Origin: Alteromonas sp. M12 | Lineage (GTDB): Bacteria > Pseudomonadota > Gammaproteobacteria > Enterobacterales > Alteromonadaceae | Length of the DNA stretch: 64,000 bases | Reading direction: 5' to 3' | Assembly (NCBI RefSeq): GCF_037478005.1 | Contig: NZ_CP144164.1 | Span: 3,038,001 to 3,102,000, forward strand | In this document: one piece after another, positions 26,290-36,041 of the stretch | How positions within the stretch are numbered: the stretch's first letter is position 1 | Layout: each line of letters starts with the position of its first letter | Translations under genes and position numbers: made by a program | Notes under the pieces: generated by a model | Database searches by the model: none | Told to the model about the DNA's origin: nothing | What the model saw: only the letters and a program-made list of their open reading frames with translations

Positions 26290-27156
26290 TTAAAAACCAA
26301 AGTTAATAGTTATATCTTTTAGATTGTTGTACACCTGTGGGTCCGAGGACATCGGCAATTCACCTGCTCTGCGAATTGCCTGTTCACCCGCCACACATAC
26401 AACTTTATCTCCGCCAAGGGTACGAATCTGAATAACAAATCCAGATGATGACAAACGAATATTAATTCTGCATGATTTTCCTTTCATCGAATCATCTTTA
26501 TAGGTGTTTTGGTCAATCTTCGCGTTAATTAACGCAGTATACTTTTCAGTCTCGGAGAGAACTTGACGCTGCCTTTGCTGATTACGTGAAGATTGTTCCA
26601 TTTCCAACTGTTCTTGCATTAACCGTTCCTGTTCTCGCAATTCAGATTCTTCTCGTTTTTTACGCTCGGCTTCTTTTTTCGCCCGCTCTTCATTTGCGCG
26701 TTTTTCTCTGGCCTTGCGCTCTCTTTCTTCAGCAGCTCTGCGCTCTAATTCACGTTGCTTTTTTTGCTGCTCTTCTACACGGGCTTTTTCTTCAGCTAAA
26801 CGTTTCTTTTCTTTAGCCTCCGCCGCAGCTTGTTTTTGACGCTTTGCGTCTTCTTTACGCTTTTTTTCTTTCGCCGCAATATCTCGTTTACGCTGCTCAG
26901 CTTCCGCCTTACGCCTTTGCTCATCCCGTATTTTTTGCAGCTCTTTTTGCTTTTCGGCTTGTTTTTTCTGCTCAATACGTTTTAGCTGGTCATTCACAGC
27001 CTTTTGGTCAACCACAGTCGCTTCAATTGGCGTGAAATTGGCAGTATTTAATTCAATCTGCTTGGGGGGCGAATGAAAGTCGACACTTAGCGCCAGCAAT
27101 CCGCCTAAGATAATGTGTAAAGCAATTGAAATGAAAATAGGGCTAAACTTATACAT
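26290..27156 (-). CDS. tolA: Tol-Pal system protein TolA
   Basis: 288 residues. An N-terminal membrane anchor (about 5-25) is followed by a very long charged helix rich in K, E, R, A and Q (about 50-200). The C-terminal TolA domain at about 205-288 has KSCRINIRLSSSGFVIQIRT, two cysteines and ITINFGF. TolA transmits the proton-motive force from TolQR to TolB/Pal. The repetitive KE/AE-rich region explains the many false open frames on the other strand. Confidence 0.95.
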   Translation of the reverse strand: MYKFSPIFISIALHIILGGLLALSVDFHSPPKQIELNTANFTPIEATVVDQKAVNDQLKRIEQKKQAEKQKELQKIRDEQRRKAEAEQRKRDIAAKEKKRKEDAKRQKQAAAEAKEKKRLAEEKARVEEQQKKQRELERRAAEERERKAREKRANEERAKKEAERKKREESELREQERLMQEQLEMEQSSRNQQRQRQVLSETEKYTALINAKIDQNTYKDDSMKGKSCRINIRLSSSGFVIQIRTLGGDKVVCVAGEQAIRRAGELPMSSDPQVYNNLKDITINFGF

Positions 27157-27163
27157 GCAAAGC

Positions 27164-27592
27164 CTATTGTTCAGGAGACTCGGTCATTAAACCAACAGAT
27201 GGTACCCCAGCGCGCTGCAATAGGACCATTAACTGCACTACGTTAGCATATGGAACCGCACCGTCTCCTTTTACAACAACAGGAGTATTCGGTTCTTTCT
27301 TAATTTGCTGTGCGACTATGACTGCCAAATCTGTGGCTGACATAGGATCCTCTTGCTTATCACCAACGTTAATAAAGTATTCACCTGCGGCATTAACCGA
27401 AGCAATAATAGGTGGTTTAGAATCATCTTGTAGCGCTTCAGCTTCTGCTTTTGGTAGATCCACTTTTACCCCTTGGGTTACCAAAGGTGCGGTCACCATA
27501 AAGATGATCAGTAGTACCAGCATGACATCGATGTAAGGAACAACGTTAATTTCCGAAACTGGACGTCGCCGTTTACGCTCATACACAACCAT
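27164..27592 (-). CDS. tolR: Biopolymer transport protein TolR
   Basis: 142 residues, ExbD/TolR family. One membrane helix (INVVPYIDVMLVLLIIFMVT) contains the conserved aspartate that carries protons with TolQ. The periplasmic domain follows (VDLPKAEAEAL, VVVKGDGAVPYANVVQLM). Two bases separate it from tolQ. Confidence 0.96.
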   Translation of the reverse strand: MVVYERKRRRPVSEINVVPYIDVMLVLLIIFMVTAPLVTQGVKVDLPKAEAEALQDDSKPPIIASVNAAGEYFINVGDKQEDPMSATDLAVIVAQQIKKEPNTPVVVKGDGAVPYANVVQLMVLLQRAGVPSVGLMTESPEQ

Positions 27593-27594
27593 GG

Positions 27595-28284
27595 TTAAAC
27601 GCTCTCAACTCGTTGAGACAATATCTGACGATGCAGAATACTGGAAAACTCTTCCATGAAATTACCATAACTATTTTCTAGCTTTTCAACTTGATTACTA
27701 AAACGGTTGTAAGCAATAACCGATGGAATCGCTGCAAATAAGCCCATGGCGGTAGCAATAAGTGCTTCAGCAATACCAGGAGCAACCATAGCTAAGGTGG
27801 CTTGTTGAACCTCACCTAGCGCAATAAACGAATTCATAATCCCCCAAACAGTTCCAAATAAACCAATGTAAGGACTAATAGAACCAGCAGTAGCAAGAAA
27901 GGATAAGTTAGCTTCGAGGTGATCGACTTCTCGTGATAGCGAGACGCGCATAGCTCTGTAGGTTCCTTCCATAGTGGTTTCGGTTGAACTGCCTGTGGCT
28001 TTACGCAAACGCACAAATTCTTTGAACCCAGCACAAAACAAACTGCCCATTCCCTGCACAGATTGACGGGCAGAAAGTTCTTGATACAGTTTATTCAGGT
28101 CAACCCCAGACCAAAACTTATCTTCGAACTTTTTGGTTTCAGTTTTTGCCAGTTTTAACACTTTGACACGTTGAAAAATGAATGCCCAAGAAACAACTGA
28201 CGTTGCTAGTAGTAACAGCATTACCAATTGAACCAAAAGACTTGCCTGCAAAAACAGGTCAAAGAATGACAAATTAGATGACAC
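27595..28284 (-). CDS. tolQ: Tol-Pal system proton channel subunit TolQ
   Basis: 229 residues, MotA/TolQ/ExbB family, three membrane helices (about 14-36, 134-158 and 170-192). [20 protein letters not shown] and [20 protein letters not shown] are the family signatures that line the proton path. Its start overlaps the end of ybgC by 11 bases. Confidence 0.96.
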   Translation of the reverse strand: MSSNLSFFDLFLQASLLVQLVMLLLLATSVVSWAFIFQRVKVLKLAKTETKKFEDKFWSGVDLNKLYQELSARQSVQGMGSLFCAGFKEFVRLRKATGSSTETTMEGTYRAMRVSLSREVDHLEANLSFLATAGSISPYIGLFGTVWGIMNSFIALGEVQQATLAMVAPGIAEALIATAMGLFAAIPSVIAYNRFSNQVEKLENSYGNFMEEFSSILHRQILSQRVESV

Positions 28285-28684
28285 TTGAAATTTCCCCTAA
28301 AATGAATGCAGGTATTGCAATAGGTTTCATCTTCTTCAGATCAACACATGCAACCCTAATTTTCGCACTTACCAAACTTAAATTGTTTGAATTTGTTATT
28401 TGTTGTTGGAACAACATGCTAGCACGTTTTAATTCAATTATTTGCGTATTGACTTGCAATAAATCATCGAATCTTGCTGCTGCAATATTGTCCATTTCCA
28501 CCCGTTTGACGACAAAACCGATGAATTGTTCCAAAAGACTATGTTGTTCTATGCCAAAACTTCTTAACCACTCCGTTCTAGCACGCTCTAAAAATTTTAA
28601 ATAATTAGCATAATATACAATACCACCTGCGTCTGTATCTTCGTAATAGACTCGCAATTTAAATTCATGAACAGGAAATTGCAT
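28274..28684 (-). CDS. ybgC: Tol-Pal system-associated acyl-CoA thioesterase YbgC
   Basis: 136 residues, hot-dog fold. Signature [21 protein letters not shown] with the catalytic aspartate of the 4-hydroxybenzoyl-CoA thioesterase group, then [11 protein letters not shown]. It hydrolyses acyl-CoA and associates with phospholipid synthesis enzymes at the membrane. First gene of the operon. Confidence 0.95.
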   Translation of the reverse strand: MQFPVHEFKLRVYYEDTDAGGIVYYANYLKFLERARTEWLRSFGIEQHSLLEQFIGFVVKRVEMDNIAAARFDDLLQVNTQIIELKRASMLFQQQITNSNNLSLVSAKIRVACVDLKKMKPIAIPAFILGEISSVI

Positions 28685-29047
28685 CGAATTTTCTACCTCT
28701 TTAAATAACGCTTATGGTTAGTCCAGCGGACTTTAAAATAATTCAATTTTAATACGACAAATCGCATAATTATGTATGAGTTAAAATCATAATTTTAATG
28801 ATAACCAGTAAATTTAAGCCTGTAACTAGATAATAGTGTGTTTTGCTTTTTAATAAGCATGCATAAGTTCAGCATAAAATTCAACTTTTACACTAGTTTT
28901 GTTAATCCAATTTTACTTCAATTGAGTTATCAAACAATAGCGAGAATCAGCTTAGAACAGCTAAAGCGTGAGATACAAAGAATTTAATCAAACAATTAAA
29001 AATATTAAGCATTATTTTTTCTAATCCGAAAATACAATTTTTTTCAA
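28685..29047. other. AT-rich intergenic region before the tol-pal operon
   Basis: About 360 bases between ybgC and a candidate small-RNA promoter. No gene or tRNA seen. It must contain the ybgC promoter on the minus strand, which I cannot place with confidence. Confidence 0.4.
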
Positions 29048-29075
29048 TTGTGGATTTTTTCCTAACGTATAGAAT
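29048..29075 (+). promoter_or_regulatory. Promoter of the candidate small RNA
   Basis: TTGTGG (29048-29053), 16 bases, TAGAAT (29070-29075), followed by GCGCG. It faces away from ybgC, and its only product could be the 140-base transcript ending at 29218. Confidence 0.5.
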
Positions 29076-29082
29076 GCGCGTC

Positions 29083-29218
29083 GTTCTCTTGACTAACGCA
29101 ACGAATTTTCGAAGCGGTAGTCAGAAAATGTGTCAATTTTTGTTGATAGATGTGTTCCCTGGAATTTTCCTTTCCAAATACTTGTTGCTTTGCCCGCGAT
29201 CTTCGCGGGCTTTTTTTT
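29083..29218 (+). ncRNA. Candidate small RNA between ybgC and ruvB
   Basis: About 136 bases from a plausible +1 near 29083 to a very strong terminator at 29192-29218. No reading frame fits. A TGACTA/TAGTCA pairing (29090-29095 with 29119-29124) suggests a 5' stem-loop. The orientation of the terminator matters: its T-run lies on the plus strand, while both flanking protein genes run on the minus strand, so it does not belong to either. I recognise no known family. Confidence 0.5.
29192..29218 (+). terminator. Strong plus-strand terminator
   Basis: GCCCGCGA (29192-29199), loop TCT, TCGCGGGC (29203-29210), then eight T (29211-29218). It ends the candidate small RNA. The minus strand has no T-run, so it is not the ruvB terminator. 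Confidence 0.9.
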
Positions 29219-29227
29219 GCCTGTAGA

Positions 29228-30238
29228 TTAATTTTGTGGTTTGTAGTCTTTACCAAAATGCAAGAAAGCGCGCTGTGACACTATTCGTCCTCGAGGGGTT
29301 CTTTGTAAAAATCCCTGTTGAATAAGAAAAGGCTCTATTACATCTTCGATGGTTTCTTTTTCTTCACCAATAGCAGCTGCCAAGTTATCCAATCCCACTG
29401 GCCCGCCCATAAATTTGTCGATAATGGTAAGTAACAGCTTGCGGTCCATGTAATCAAAACCTTCTTTATCAACGTCAAGCATATCCAGTGCTTGGGCGGC
29501 GATATTTTCAGATATATCACCGTCAGCTTTGACTTCTGCAAAATCTCGCACCCTGCGCAGTAAACGATTAGAAATCCGAGGAGTACCTCTAGAACGCCTT
29601 GCTATTTCTAAAGCCCCCTGTTCGTTGATGCTAAGGTTTAAGTATTTTGCTGAGCGTTTAACTATTTGCGTGAGATCTTTGAGATTATAAAACTCCAAAC
29701 GCTGAACAATACCAAATCGATCACGTAAGGGAGAAGTAAGAGAGCCTGCACGGGTAGTAGCACCAATTAATGTAAAAGGGGGAAGCTCTAACTTAATTGA
29801 GCGAGCGGCTGGTCCCTCACCTATCATTATGTCTAACTGATAATCTTCCATTGCTGGGTACAGGACTTCTTCAACAACCGGGCTCAAACGATGTATTTCA
29901 TCAATGAATAACACATCATGTTCTTCTAGATTAGTTAATAAAGCGGCTAGATCTCCTGCCTTTTCTAAAACGGGTCCAGAGGTGGTTTTAATATTAACCC
30001 CCATTTCGTTAGCAACAATATTCGCAAGTGTGGTTTTACCTAACCCTGGAGGACCAAATATAAGTAAGTGATCTAGTGCGTCACTGCGATTTCTGGCGGC
30101 TTGAATAAAAATATCCATTTGTTTACAGACATGATCTTGCCCAGTGTAGTCGGCCAGTAATTTAGGTCGGATTGCACGGTCCACCGCTTCGTCTTCGGTG
30201 TCTGCCGTGGGGTGGATTAATCGATCAGCTTCAATCAT
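29228..30238 (-). CDS. ruvB: Holliday junction branch-migration ATPase RuvB
   Basis: 336 residues, normal length. Begins with [12 protein letters not shown]; Walker A is [11 protein letters not shown], Walker B FIDEIHRL, sensor 1 LIGATTRAG, then [18 protein letters not shown] and a C-terminal winged helix with QRTPRGR. The hexameric motor is loaded on junctions by RuvA. Here it is separated from ruvA by 154 bases that carry a promoter with a LexA-like box. Confidence 0.97.
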   Translation of the reverse strand: MIEADRLIHPTADTEDEAVDRAIRPKLLADYTGQDHVCKQMDIFIQAARNRSDALDHLLIFGPPGLGKTTLANIVANEMGVNIKTTSGPVLEKAGDLAALLTNLEEHDVLFIDEIHRLSPVVEEVLYPAMEDYQLDIMIGEGPAARSIKLELPPFTLIGATTRAGSLTSPLRDRFGIVQRLEFYNLKDLTQIVKRSAKYLNLSINEQGALEIARRSRGTPRISNRLLRRVRDFAEVKADGDISENIAAQALDMLDVDKEGFDYMDRKLLLTIIDKFMGGPVGLDNLAAAIGEEKETIEDVIEPFLIQQGFLQRTPRGRIVSQRAFLHFGKDYKPQN

Positions 30239-30335
30239 GAATGTATCTTCTGGTTAATATTTCGCATAGGGTAAAAGCAATTTTTGACGCGCTTTAGTTC
30301 ATTTATTGCAAGTTCACAAACGACACTAAACAATA

Positions 30336-30371
30336 GTGTTTTTTTATACAGTAAATTGTAATATCTGTACA
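30336..30371 (-). promoter_or_regulatory. ruvB promoter with LexA (SOS) box
   Basis: On the minus strand TGTACA (30366-30371), 17 bases, TATAAA (30343-30348). Over the -10 lies CTGTATAAAAAAACAC (30336-30351), fitting the LexA pattern CTGT-N8-ACAG with one mismatch. It implies that ruvB is SOS-inducible on its own. Confidence 0.6.
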
Positions 30372-30392
30372 GTCTAGATTATGTTGCGAAGG

Positions 30393-31016
30393 TTACACCA
30401 TCGAACGCAATGCTTCACGGATCAATTCTTCGCTACTAATGCCTTCTCGATACACTGAGTTAATCGTTTTCGCCGCTTGCGCAGGTTTATAACCCAATGC
30501 AACCATCGCACTTAGCGCATCCTCTTTTACGTCGGTTGGCTTGATTAGGCTATCTTGAGGCGCTTCTAATTGCATCGGTGGTAGATGGTGTTTTCCGTCG
30601 CCTTGCTCTTCTAGCTTTTTAAGGCGATCGCGCATTTCAACCACAAGTCTCTCGGCAGTCTTTTTACCGACGCCCGGTAATTTCACTAACCCAGAATAAT
30701 CATCATGACTAACACACTGAATAAACTGCGATGCCGACATACCTGACAAAATTGTTAAGGCTAATTTGGGACCTACACCATTTACTTTGATCAACTCTCG
30801 GAACAAGGCTCGTTCAGATTTATCTGCAAACCCAAACAATAATTGTGCATCTTCGCGGACCACAAAATGAATATAAACTGTGGCTTCATGGCCAATTTCT
30901 GGCAACTGATAAAAGCTGGTCATGGGGAGTTGCACTTCATAACCTATGCCACCCGCTTCAATCAGAATTTCAGGGGGTTGCTTTTCTAATAGTTGGCCTC
31001 GAATTAAGCCGATCAT
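30393..31016 (-). CDS. ruvA: Holliday junction protein RuvA
   Basis: 207 residues from ATG 31016; a GTG two codons upstream is not typical (family start is MIGLIRGQ). OB-fold domain, then two helix-hairpin-helix motifs ([35 protein letters not shown]) that bind DNA, and a C-terminal domain ([21 protein letters not shown]) that contacts RuvB. Downstream of ruvC. Confidence 0.96.
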   Translation of the reverse strand: MIGLIRGQLLEKQPPEILIEAGGIGYEVQLPMTSFYQLPEIGHEATVYIHFVVREDAQLLFGFADKSERALFRELIKVNGVGPKLALTILSGMSASQFIQCVSHDDYSGLVKLPGVGKKTAERLVVEMRDRLKKLEEQGDGKHHLPPMQLEAPQDSLIKPTDVKEDALSAMVALGYKPAQAAKTINSVYREGISSEELIREALRSMV

Positions 31017-31064
31017 AAACACGTCCTATTATGCTGGGTAATGTAATTGGGTATTTAGGAATGG

Positions 31065-31589
31065 TTATTTCCTCAATCTACCACGCACGGTCTTGCTAGC
31101 TTGACCAGCAAGCTTAATTAAAGTTTGGTAACTATGTCCATGGCACAATGCCACAGCAAGTGCATCCGCCGCATCTGCTTGTGGTTTTTTGGTTAACTTG
31201 AGTAAGTAGGTGACCATGTGCTGAACTTGGTTTTTTTCAGCGCTACCCTTGCCGACGACACTTTGTTTAATTTGGCGTGCCGAATATTCAGCTACCGGTA
31301 AATCAGCGTTAGTCGCTGCCACAATAGCAGCGCCCCGCGCCTGACCGAGTTTTAATGCAGAATCGGGGTTTTTCGCCATGAAAACCTGTTCTATAGCAAA
31401 GAACTGCGGTTGAAACTGGCAAATTATTTCAGTCACACCTTTGTAAATTTGATTCAATCTTGGGGCCAACTCATCACCTTGAACACGGATACATCCGCTG
31501 CCAAGATAACTAAAGGTATTGCCTGTTTGTTTAATAACACCGTAGCCTGTTATCCGTGAACCGGGATCGATACCGAGGATTATCGACAT
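31065..31589 (-). CDS. ruvC: Holliday junction resolvase RuvC
   Basis: 174 residues. RNase H-like fold with catalytic acids: [22 protein letters not shown] and [12 protein letters not shown]. It cuts four-way junctions stabilised by RuvAB. Its start overlaps the end of nudB by 10 bases; the order aspS-nudB-ruvC-ruvA fits gammaproteobacteria, but yebC is missing here. Confidence 0.96.
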   Translation of the reverse strand: MSIILGIDPGSRITGYGVIKQTGNTFSYLGSGCIRVQGDELAPRLNQIYKGVTEIICQFQPQFFAIEQVFMAKNPDSALKLGQARGAAIVAATNADLPVAEYSARQIKQSVVGKGSAEKNQVQHMVTYLLKLTKKPQADAADALAVALCHGHSYQTLIKLAGQASKTVRGRLRK

Positions 31590-32050
31590 GCTTTTTCCAC
31601 AGCAACTGTTAGCGCAGAATTGGGTACGAATTTTTCAATTGCCACCTTGTTGGTTGGTGACCAGACTTTTTCGATTGCCAATTCTTTAGGCAACCATTGA
31701 TAGGATAAATGTTCGGTTAACTTAATGTTTTCATCCCCACGCACTTGCAAAGCAAACACATGTTCAGTGTTGAATCGGCAGTCGGGAGGATATCGATGTT
31801 GCCATATATCGCGAATGGGATACTGATTGACACTTCGACAGTCCACAAGCTGAAGCTTATTTAGCGCTACATTTATACCTGTTTCTTCTTCCACTTCACG
31901 AATTGCAGTTTGTAACGGCAACTCCCCCGGTTCGAGTGTACCTGTCACGCTTTGCCAAAAATTAGGATCATCTTGACGCTGCATGACGAGTACATTTGCT
32001 GCCCCGTCAAAAATGACAACTAAAGCAGATTCCGGACGCTTAAACGCCAT
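31580..32050 (-). CDS. nudB: Dihydroneopterin triphosphate diphosphatase NudB
   Basis: 156 residues, Nudix hydrolase. Nudix box [20 protein letters not shown], followed by TGI, with the REVEEE core. [13 protein letters not shown] and NEDHVFALQ-type features (here TEHVFALQV) fit NudB, which removes pyrophosphate from dihydroneopterin triphosphate in folate synthesis. It starts 1 base after the aspS stop. Confidence 0.92.
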   Translation of the reverse strand: MAFKRPESALVVIFDGAANVLVMQRQDDPNFWQSVTGTLEPGELPLQTAIREVEEETGINVALNKLQLVDCRSVNQYPIRDIWQHRYPPDCRFNTEHVFALQVRGDENIKLTEHLSYQWLPKELAIEKVWSPTNKVAIEKFVPNSALTVAVEKACR

Positions 32051-32051
32051 A

Positions 32052-33818
32052 CTATTCGGCTTTTTTCTCTATGACTGTTGCAATGGATAGCTCTTTCAAC
32101 TGCAAAGGGTTAGCTTCAGATGGTGCATCAGTTAAAGGACATGCAGCAGTGGTTGTTTTCGGGAATGCCATCACGTCTCTAATTGAAGTTGCACCAGTCA
32201 TTAACATCACTAAGCGGTCTAAACCAAACGCAAGACCAGCGTGAGGAGGCGCGCCAAATTTAAGGGCTTCTAATAAGAAACCAAATTTCAATTCAGCTTC
32301 TTCTTCACTAATTCCCAACAAACGGAATACTTCAGATTGCATAGCTTGGTCGTGGATACGAACTGAACCACCGCCTAGTTCGACACCATTAAGTACCATA
32401 TCGTAAGCATTAGAAATGGCGGTAGCAGGGTTCTGTGCTAGCTGAGAAGGTGTCATATCACGGGGGGCTGTGAATGGGTGATGTAGCGCATGGAAGTCTC
32501 CATCTACCTCTTCAAACATTGGGAAGTCAACAACCCAAAGAGGCTTCCACTCACCTTCAAGTAGGTCAAGATCTTCACCCAACTTCAAACGCAGAGCTCC
32601 CAAAGCTTCAGTAACCACATTGGCACTATCTGCACCAAACAAAATAATATCGCCATCAACAGCGCCACAACGCTTAACAATCCCCATGGCAACATCTTCG
32701 CTCAAGAACTTCAATATTGGTGACTGCAAACCATCCATGCCTGCGGAAAGATCATTGACCTTCATCCACGCTAAGCCTTTAGCACCGTAGATGCCGACAA
32801 AACTGCCGTAATTATCGATGTTTTTACGAGATAAAGCTGCGCCACCAGGAACACGGATCACGGCAACTCTGCCTTTAGGATCGTTGGCTGGTCCAGCAAA
32901 CACTTTAAATTCAACATCTTTAAGTAAGTCAGCTACGTCAACTAACTCAAGAGGGTTACGTAAATCAGGTTTATCACTACCAAAACGACGCATTGCATCG
33001 GCAAAGGTCATGTGAGGAAATTCACCAAGATCAACATTTAACATTTTTTGGAATAGCTGTTTAATTAAACCTTCGGTTATAGACATCACACCTGCGGCAT
33101 CTAGGAAGGTTGTTTCAATATCAATTTGGGTAAATTCAGGCTGGCGATCAGCACGCAAATCTTCATCGCGGAAACACTTAACAATTTGATAATAACGATC
33201 CATTCCTGACATCATCAACAACTGTTTGAACAGCTGAGGAGATTGCGGTAGTGCGAAAAACTCACCTTTGTGAGTGCGACTTGGCACTAGATAGTCACGG
33301 GCACCTTCAGGTGTCGCTTTGGTTAGAATTGGCGTTTCAATGTCTAGGAAACCCTCACCTTCGAGGTAACTTCTTACCGCACTGGTTACTTTAGCGCGAA
33401 ATTTTAAACGATCGCTCATAATTGGGCGACGTAAGTCTAAATAACGGTACTTTAGACGCTGTTCCTCTGAGTTTTCTTGGTTCCAATCTAATGGCAAAGC
33501 GGCAGATTTATTAAGTATAGTCAGTGCCTTACCTAATATTTCAATCTCGCCAGTGGACATATCTTTATTAATCTGGCCTTCAGGACGACTACGAACCAAA
33601 CCACTGATTTGCACACAAAATTCATTACGCAGACTATTCGCAGTGGCAAATACATCTTCCAAATCAGGATCATAAACTACTTGTACGATACCTTCGCGAT
33701 CACGTAAATCGAGAAAGATAACACCGCCCAAATCACGACGTTTATTTACCCAGCCACATAATGTGACTTCTTGACCTATATAACTTGCGTTTATGTTTCC
33801 GCAATAATCTGTGCGCAT
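32052..33818 (-). CDS. aspS: Aspartyl-tRNA synthetase
   Basis: 588 residues from ATG 33818 (MRTDYCG, GAGG eight bases before); the frame extends ten codons further without family sequence. An OB-fold anticodon-binding domain, class II motifs ([49 protein letters not shown] and [12 protein letters not shown]) and the bacterial GAD insertion between about 285 and 420 give the full-length bacterial type. Charges tRNA-Asp. Confidence 0.97.
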   Translation of the reverse strand: MRTDYCGNINASYIGQEVTLCGWVNKRRDLGGVIFLDLRDREGIVQVVYDPDLEDVFATANSLRNEFCVQISGLVRSRPEGQINKDMSTGEIEILGKALTILNKSAALPLDWNQENSEEQRLKYRYLDLRRPIMSDRLKFRAKVTSAVRSYLEGEGFLDIETPILTKATPEGARDYLVPSRTHKGEFFALPQSPQLFKQLLMMSGMDRYYQIVKCFRDEDLRADRQPEFTQIDIETTFLDAAGVMSITEGLIKQLFQKMLNVDLGEFPHMTFADAMRRFGSDKPDLRNPLELVDVADLLKDVEFKVFAGPANDPKGRVAVIRVPGGAALSRKNIDNYGSFVGIYGAKGLAWMKVNDLSAGMDGLQSPILKFLSEDVAMGIVKRCGAVDGDIILFGADSANVVTEALGALRLKLGEDLDLLEGEWKPLWVVDFPMFEEVDGDFHALHHPFTAPRDMTPSQLAQNPATAISNAYDMVLNGVELGGGSVRIHDQAMQSEVFRLLGISEEEAELKFGFLLEALKFGAPPHAGLAFGLDRLVMLMTGATSIRDVMAFPKTTTAACPLTDAPSEANPLQLKELSIATVIEKKAE

Positions 33819-34062
33819 GAAAAGCCTCTGTTGCCAGTACATAACCAATAATTTTATAAATTATGTCATGTAACTAAAAAATTATGGATAAAATCCGAAA
33901 GGATTGAAAAGCCGCATAGTATAAACAAATCCGCGCCAAAGCACAGTCTTGAGAGTAACATTTATGGGGGATTTTACTTCAACCGATGAAAAATCCTCAG
34001 TAGTGGCAGAAAATTTAACTAAATTAATCTTGTGTGCTGTAAACCAAACACCTTGAAGGCTA

Positions 34063-34099
34063 GATTCGCTCCCTCAAATTATTATTTGAAAGAGCGAAT
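34063..34099. terminator. Long imperfect hairpin after glrR
   Basis: ATTCGCTC (34064-34071) and TCAAAT pair with ATTTGA and GAGCGAAT (34092-34099) around a TATT loop, 18 bases past the glrR stop. It lacks a T-tract, so it may end transcription weakly or simply stabilise the mRNA end. Confidence 0.45.
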
Positions 34100-34116
34100 A
34101 TAGTGCTTATTGCGGA

Positions 34117-35472
34117 TTAGGCGACTTCAGGTTTAAAGTCACTTGAATGTAAATCGTGTTTTTTCATTAATTTGTGCATATCGGTTCGATTTCGCCCAGC
34201 TAATTCCGCCGCACGAGTCACATTACCATCCGTCATTTTCAGCAATTTTAACAAATAGTTTTGTTCAAACGCGTCTCTGGCTTCAGTTAATGTTGGCCAT
34301 TTTTGCTCTGAAGCCGACAGTGCTTGCTCGACTAAATGCGAGGCAATAACCGATGTTTGTGTTAACGCTACACATTGTTCTACCACGTTAACCAATTGTC
34401 TGACGTTACCAGGCCAAGGTGCAGTAGCTAAAAGCTGCATTGCATCATCAGAAAAACGGCTGACATTAACGCCATGGCGTTCTGCACTTTTGGCTAACAG
34501 ATAGCGCGTTAATAATGGAATATCTTCTGAACGTTCCCGTAAAGATGGCAAGGTTAAATTCACCACGTTTAAGCGGTAGTACAAATCTTCACGGAAGTTT
34601 TGCTCTTGCATTTCTTTGGTAAGATCTTTATGAGTAGCAGATATCACTCTTACGTTAATTGGGATCTGTTTACTGCTGCCCACAGGACGAATTTGCTGTT
34701 CTTGCAAAGCCCTTAGTAACTTAACCTGCAAAGGTACCGGCATATCACCGATCTCATCCAAGAAAAGCGTTCCGCCGTCAGCTTCACGAAAAAGACCTTG
34801 ATGCTCGTTGACCGCTCCTGTGAAAGCGCCTTTTGCATGACCAAATAATTCAGACTCCAACAAATTTTCTGGCAATGCACCACAGTTAATGGCTACGAAT
34901 GGTTTGTTCCCCCGAGTACTGGCTTTGTGTAATGCTTTGGCAAGCAACTCTTTACCGGTACCACTTGCGCCACTTATCAATACACTGACGTCGCGCTTGG
35001 CAACTCTGAATGCTTGGTCAAGCAGTTGCTCCATCTGCATCGAGCGGGTGATGATTTCTTCACTCCAAGTTCCATTTTGAGCACTTTGACTTTGACTCAC
35101 TGCTTTGACTAATAACTCTCGCAACGCTTCATGATCAATCGGTTTGGTGAGAAAACCAAAAACCCCTCTTTGCGTTGCTTCAACGGCATCTTGAATAGTG
35201 CCATGGGCAGTCATTAAAATGACTGGAATATCGCGGCGAAGGGATACAATTTCTTCAAATAAGCTAAGGCCGTCTAAGCCGGGCATACGTAAATCACTAA
35301 GAACAACATCAAAACTCTGGGTATTGAGCAATCTTAGTGCCTCTTTACCACCTTCAGCTGTAGCAACTTGATAACCCTCTCCTTGCAATCTGATAGTCAT
35401 CAAACGCAACAAATTTTCATCGTCATCCACTAACAATATACGTGGTAATGCGTTTGTTTCAGATTTGCTCAT
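34117..35472 (-). CDS. glrR: Sigma-54-dependent response regulator GlrR (QseF)
   Basis: 451 residues. Receiver domain 1-120 (ILLVDDDENLLRLM, VVLSDLRMPGLDG), AAA+ domain about 145-370 with Walker A GASGTGKELLAK, the sigma-54 contact loop GAFTGA and LFLDEIGDMP, then a Fis-type HTH (NVTRAAELAGRNRTDMHKLM). It is phosphorylated by GlrK. Its start overlaps the QseG stop by 4 bases. Confidence 0.94.
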   Translation of the reverse strand: MSKSETNALPRILLVDDDENLLRLMTIRLQGEGYQVATAEGGKEALRLLNTQSFDVVLSDLRMPGLDGLSLFEEIVSLRRDIPVILMTAHGTIQDAVEATQRGVFGFLTKPIDHEALRELLVKAVSQSQSAQNGTWSEEIITRSMQMEQLLDQAFRVAKRDVSVLISGASGTGKELLAKALHKASTRGNKPFVAINCGALPENLLESELFGHAKGAFTGAVNEHQGLFREADGGTLFLDEIGDMPVPLQVKLLRALQEQQIRPVGSSKQIPINVRVISATHKDLTKEMQEQNFREDLYYRLNVVNLTLPSLRERSEDIPLLTRYLLAKSAERHGVNVSRFSDDAMQLLATAPWPGNVRQLVNVVEQCVALTQTSVIASHLVEQALSASEQKWPTLTEARDAFEQNYLLKLLKMTDGNVTRAAELAGRNRTDMHKLMKKHDLHSSDFKPEVA

Positions 35473-36041
35473 TGGCTTATCCCCTCTTTTTTCTCCATCA
35501 TAGATGCCTCAATTTTTAATAATTGGTCGATTTGCTGTTGCTGTTCAAACAATCTTTGTTGTTGAACATCTAGTTCTTTCGATTGATTGGTATTCATCCG
35601 AGTGAGAATCGTCAAAGCAGATTCAAACTCTAATAATTCCTGACTTGGCCGATAAACCAACACAAATAACAGCTGTTTCATTTGTTCGGTAAGCGAAGGA
35701 ATCAAGTCATCAGCCCAACCTTGCGCTCTTAATCTATTTTGATACGGCGTACCTTTGCCTTGGCTTAACAGGACTTTTTTCATTAACTCGCCCGTTGAAT
35801 CTCCTAGCTGATTTATTAACTCTTTTCGTTGTGTCCAAGAAAGAGTGTCGTGTTCAACCCAGAAATCTAGCCAATATGTCAGTTCACAATTATGTTCAAC
35901 CGCTGAATCAGCCACAAACAAACAAAATTTATTCTGCTCTGGTAAAATAACCTGTGTTACCGGTACGGCTTCTTTAGGTGTGATTTCACATCCAGCCAAC
36001 CCAATAAAACAGCCTAAAAGCAATAATGTTAACTTTTTCAT
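35469..36041 (-). CDS. qseG: QseG-like lipoprotein of the GlrKR system
   Basis: 190 residues from ATG 36041, overlapping the glrK stop as ATGA; the longer frame to 36080 is inside glrK. Lipobox FIGLAGC. The mature protein has two cysteines (NKFCLFVADSAVEHNCELTYW) and a C-terminal glutamine-rich coiled coil (QQQRLFEQQQQIDQLL). Position and design match outer-membrane QseG, which communicates with the kinase. Sequence conservation with E. coli is low, so the name rests on synteny. Confidence 0.78.
   Translation of the reverse strand: MKKLTLLLLGCFIGLAGCEITPKEAVPVTQVILPEQNKFCLFVADSAVEHNCELTYWLDFWVEHDTLSWTQRKELINQLGDSTGELMKKVLLSQGKGTPYQNRLRAQGWADDLIPSLTEQMKQLLFVLVYRPSQELLEFESALTILTRMNTNQSKELDVQQQRLFEQQQQIDQLLKIEASMMEKKEGISQ

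Noticed and set aside
26586..27035. Plus-strand proteins opposite tolA
   Set aside because: Shadow frames caused by the charged repetitive helix of TolA.
29062..29256. Minus-strand 64-residue protein before ruvB
   Set aside because: It runs through the strong terminator and has no family features; a plus-strand RNA explains the region better.
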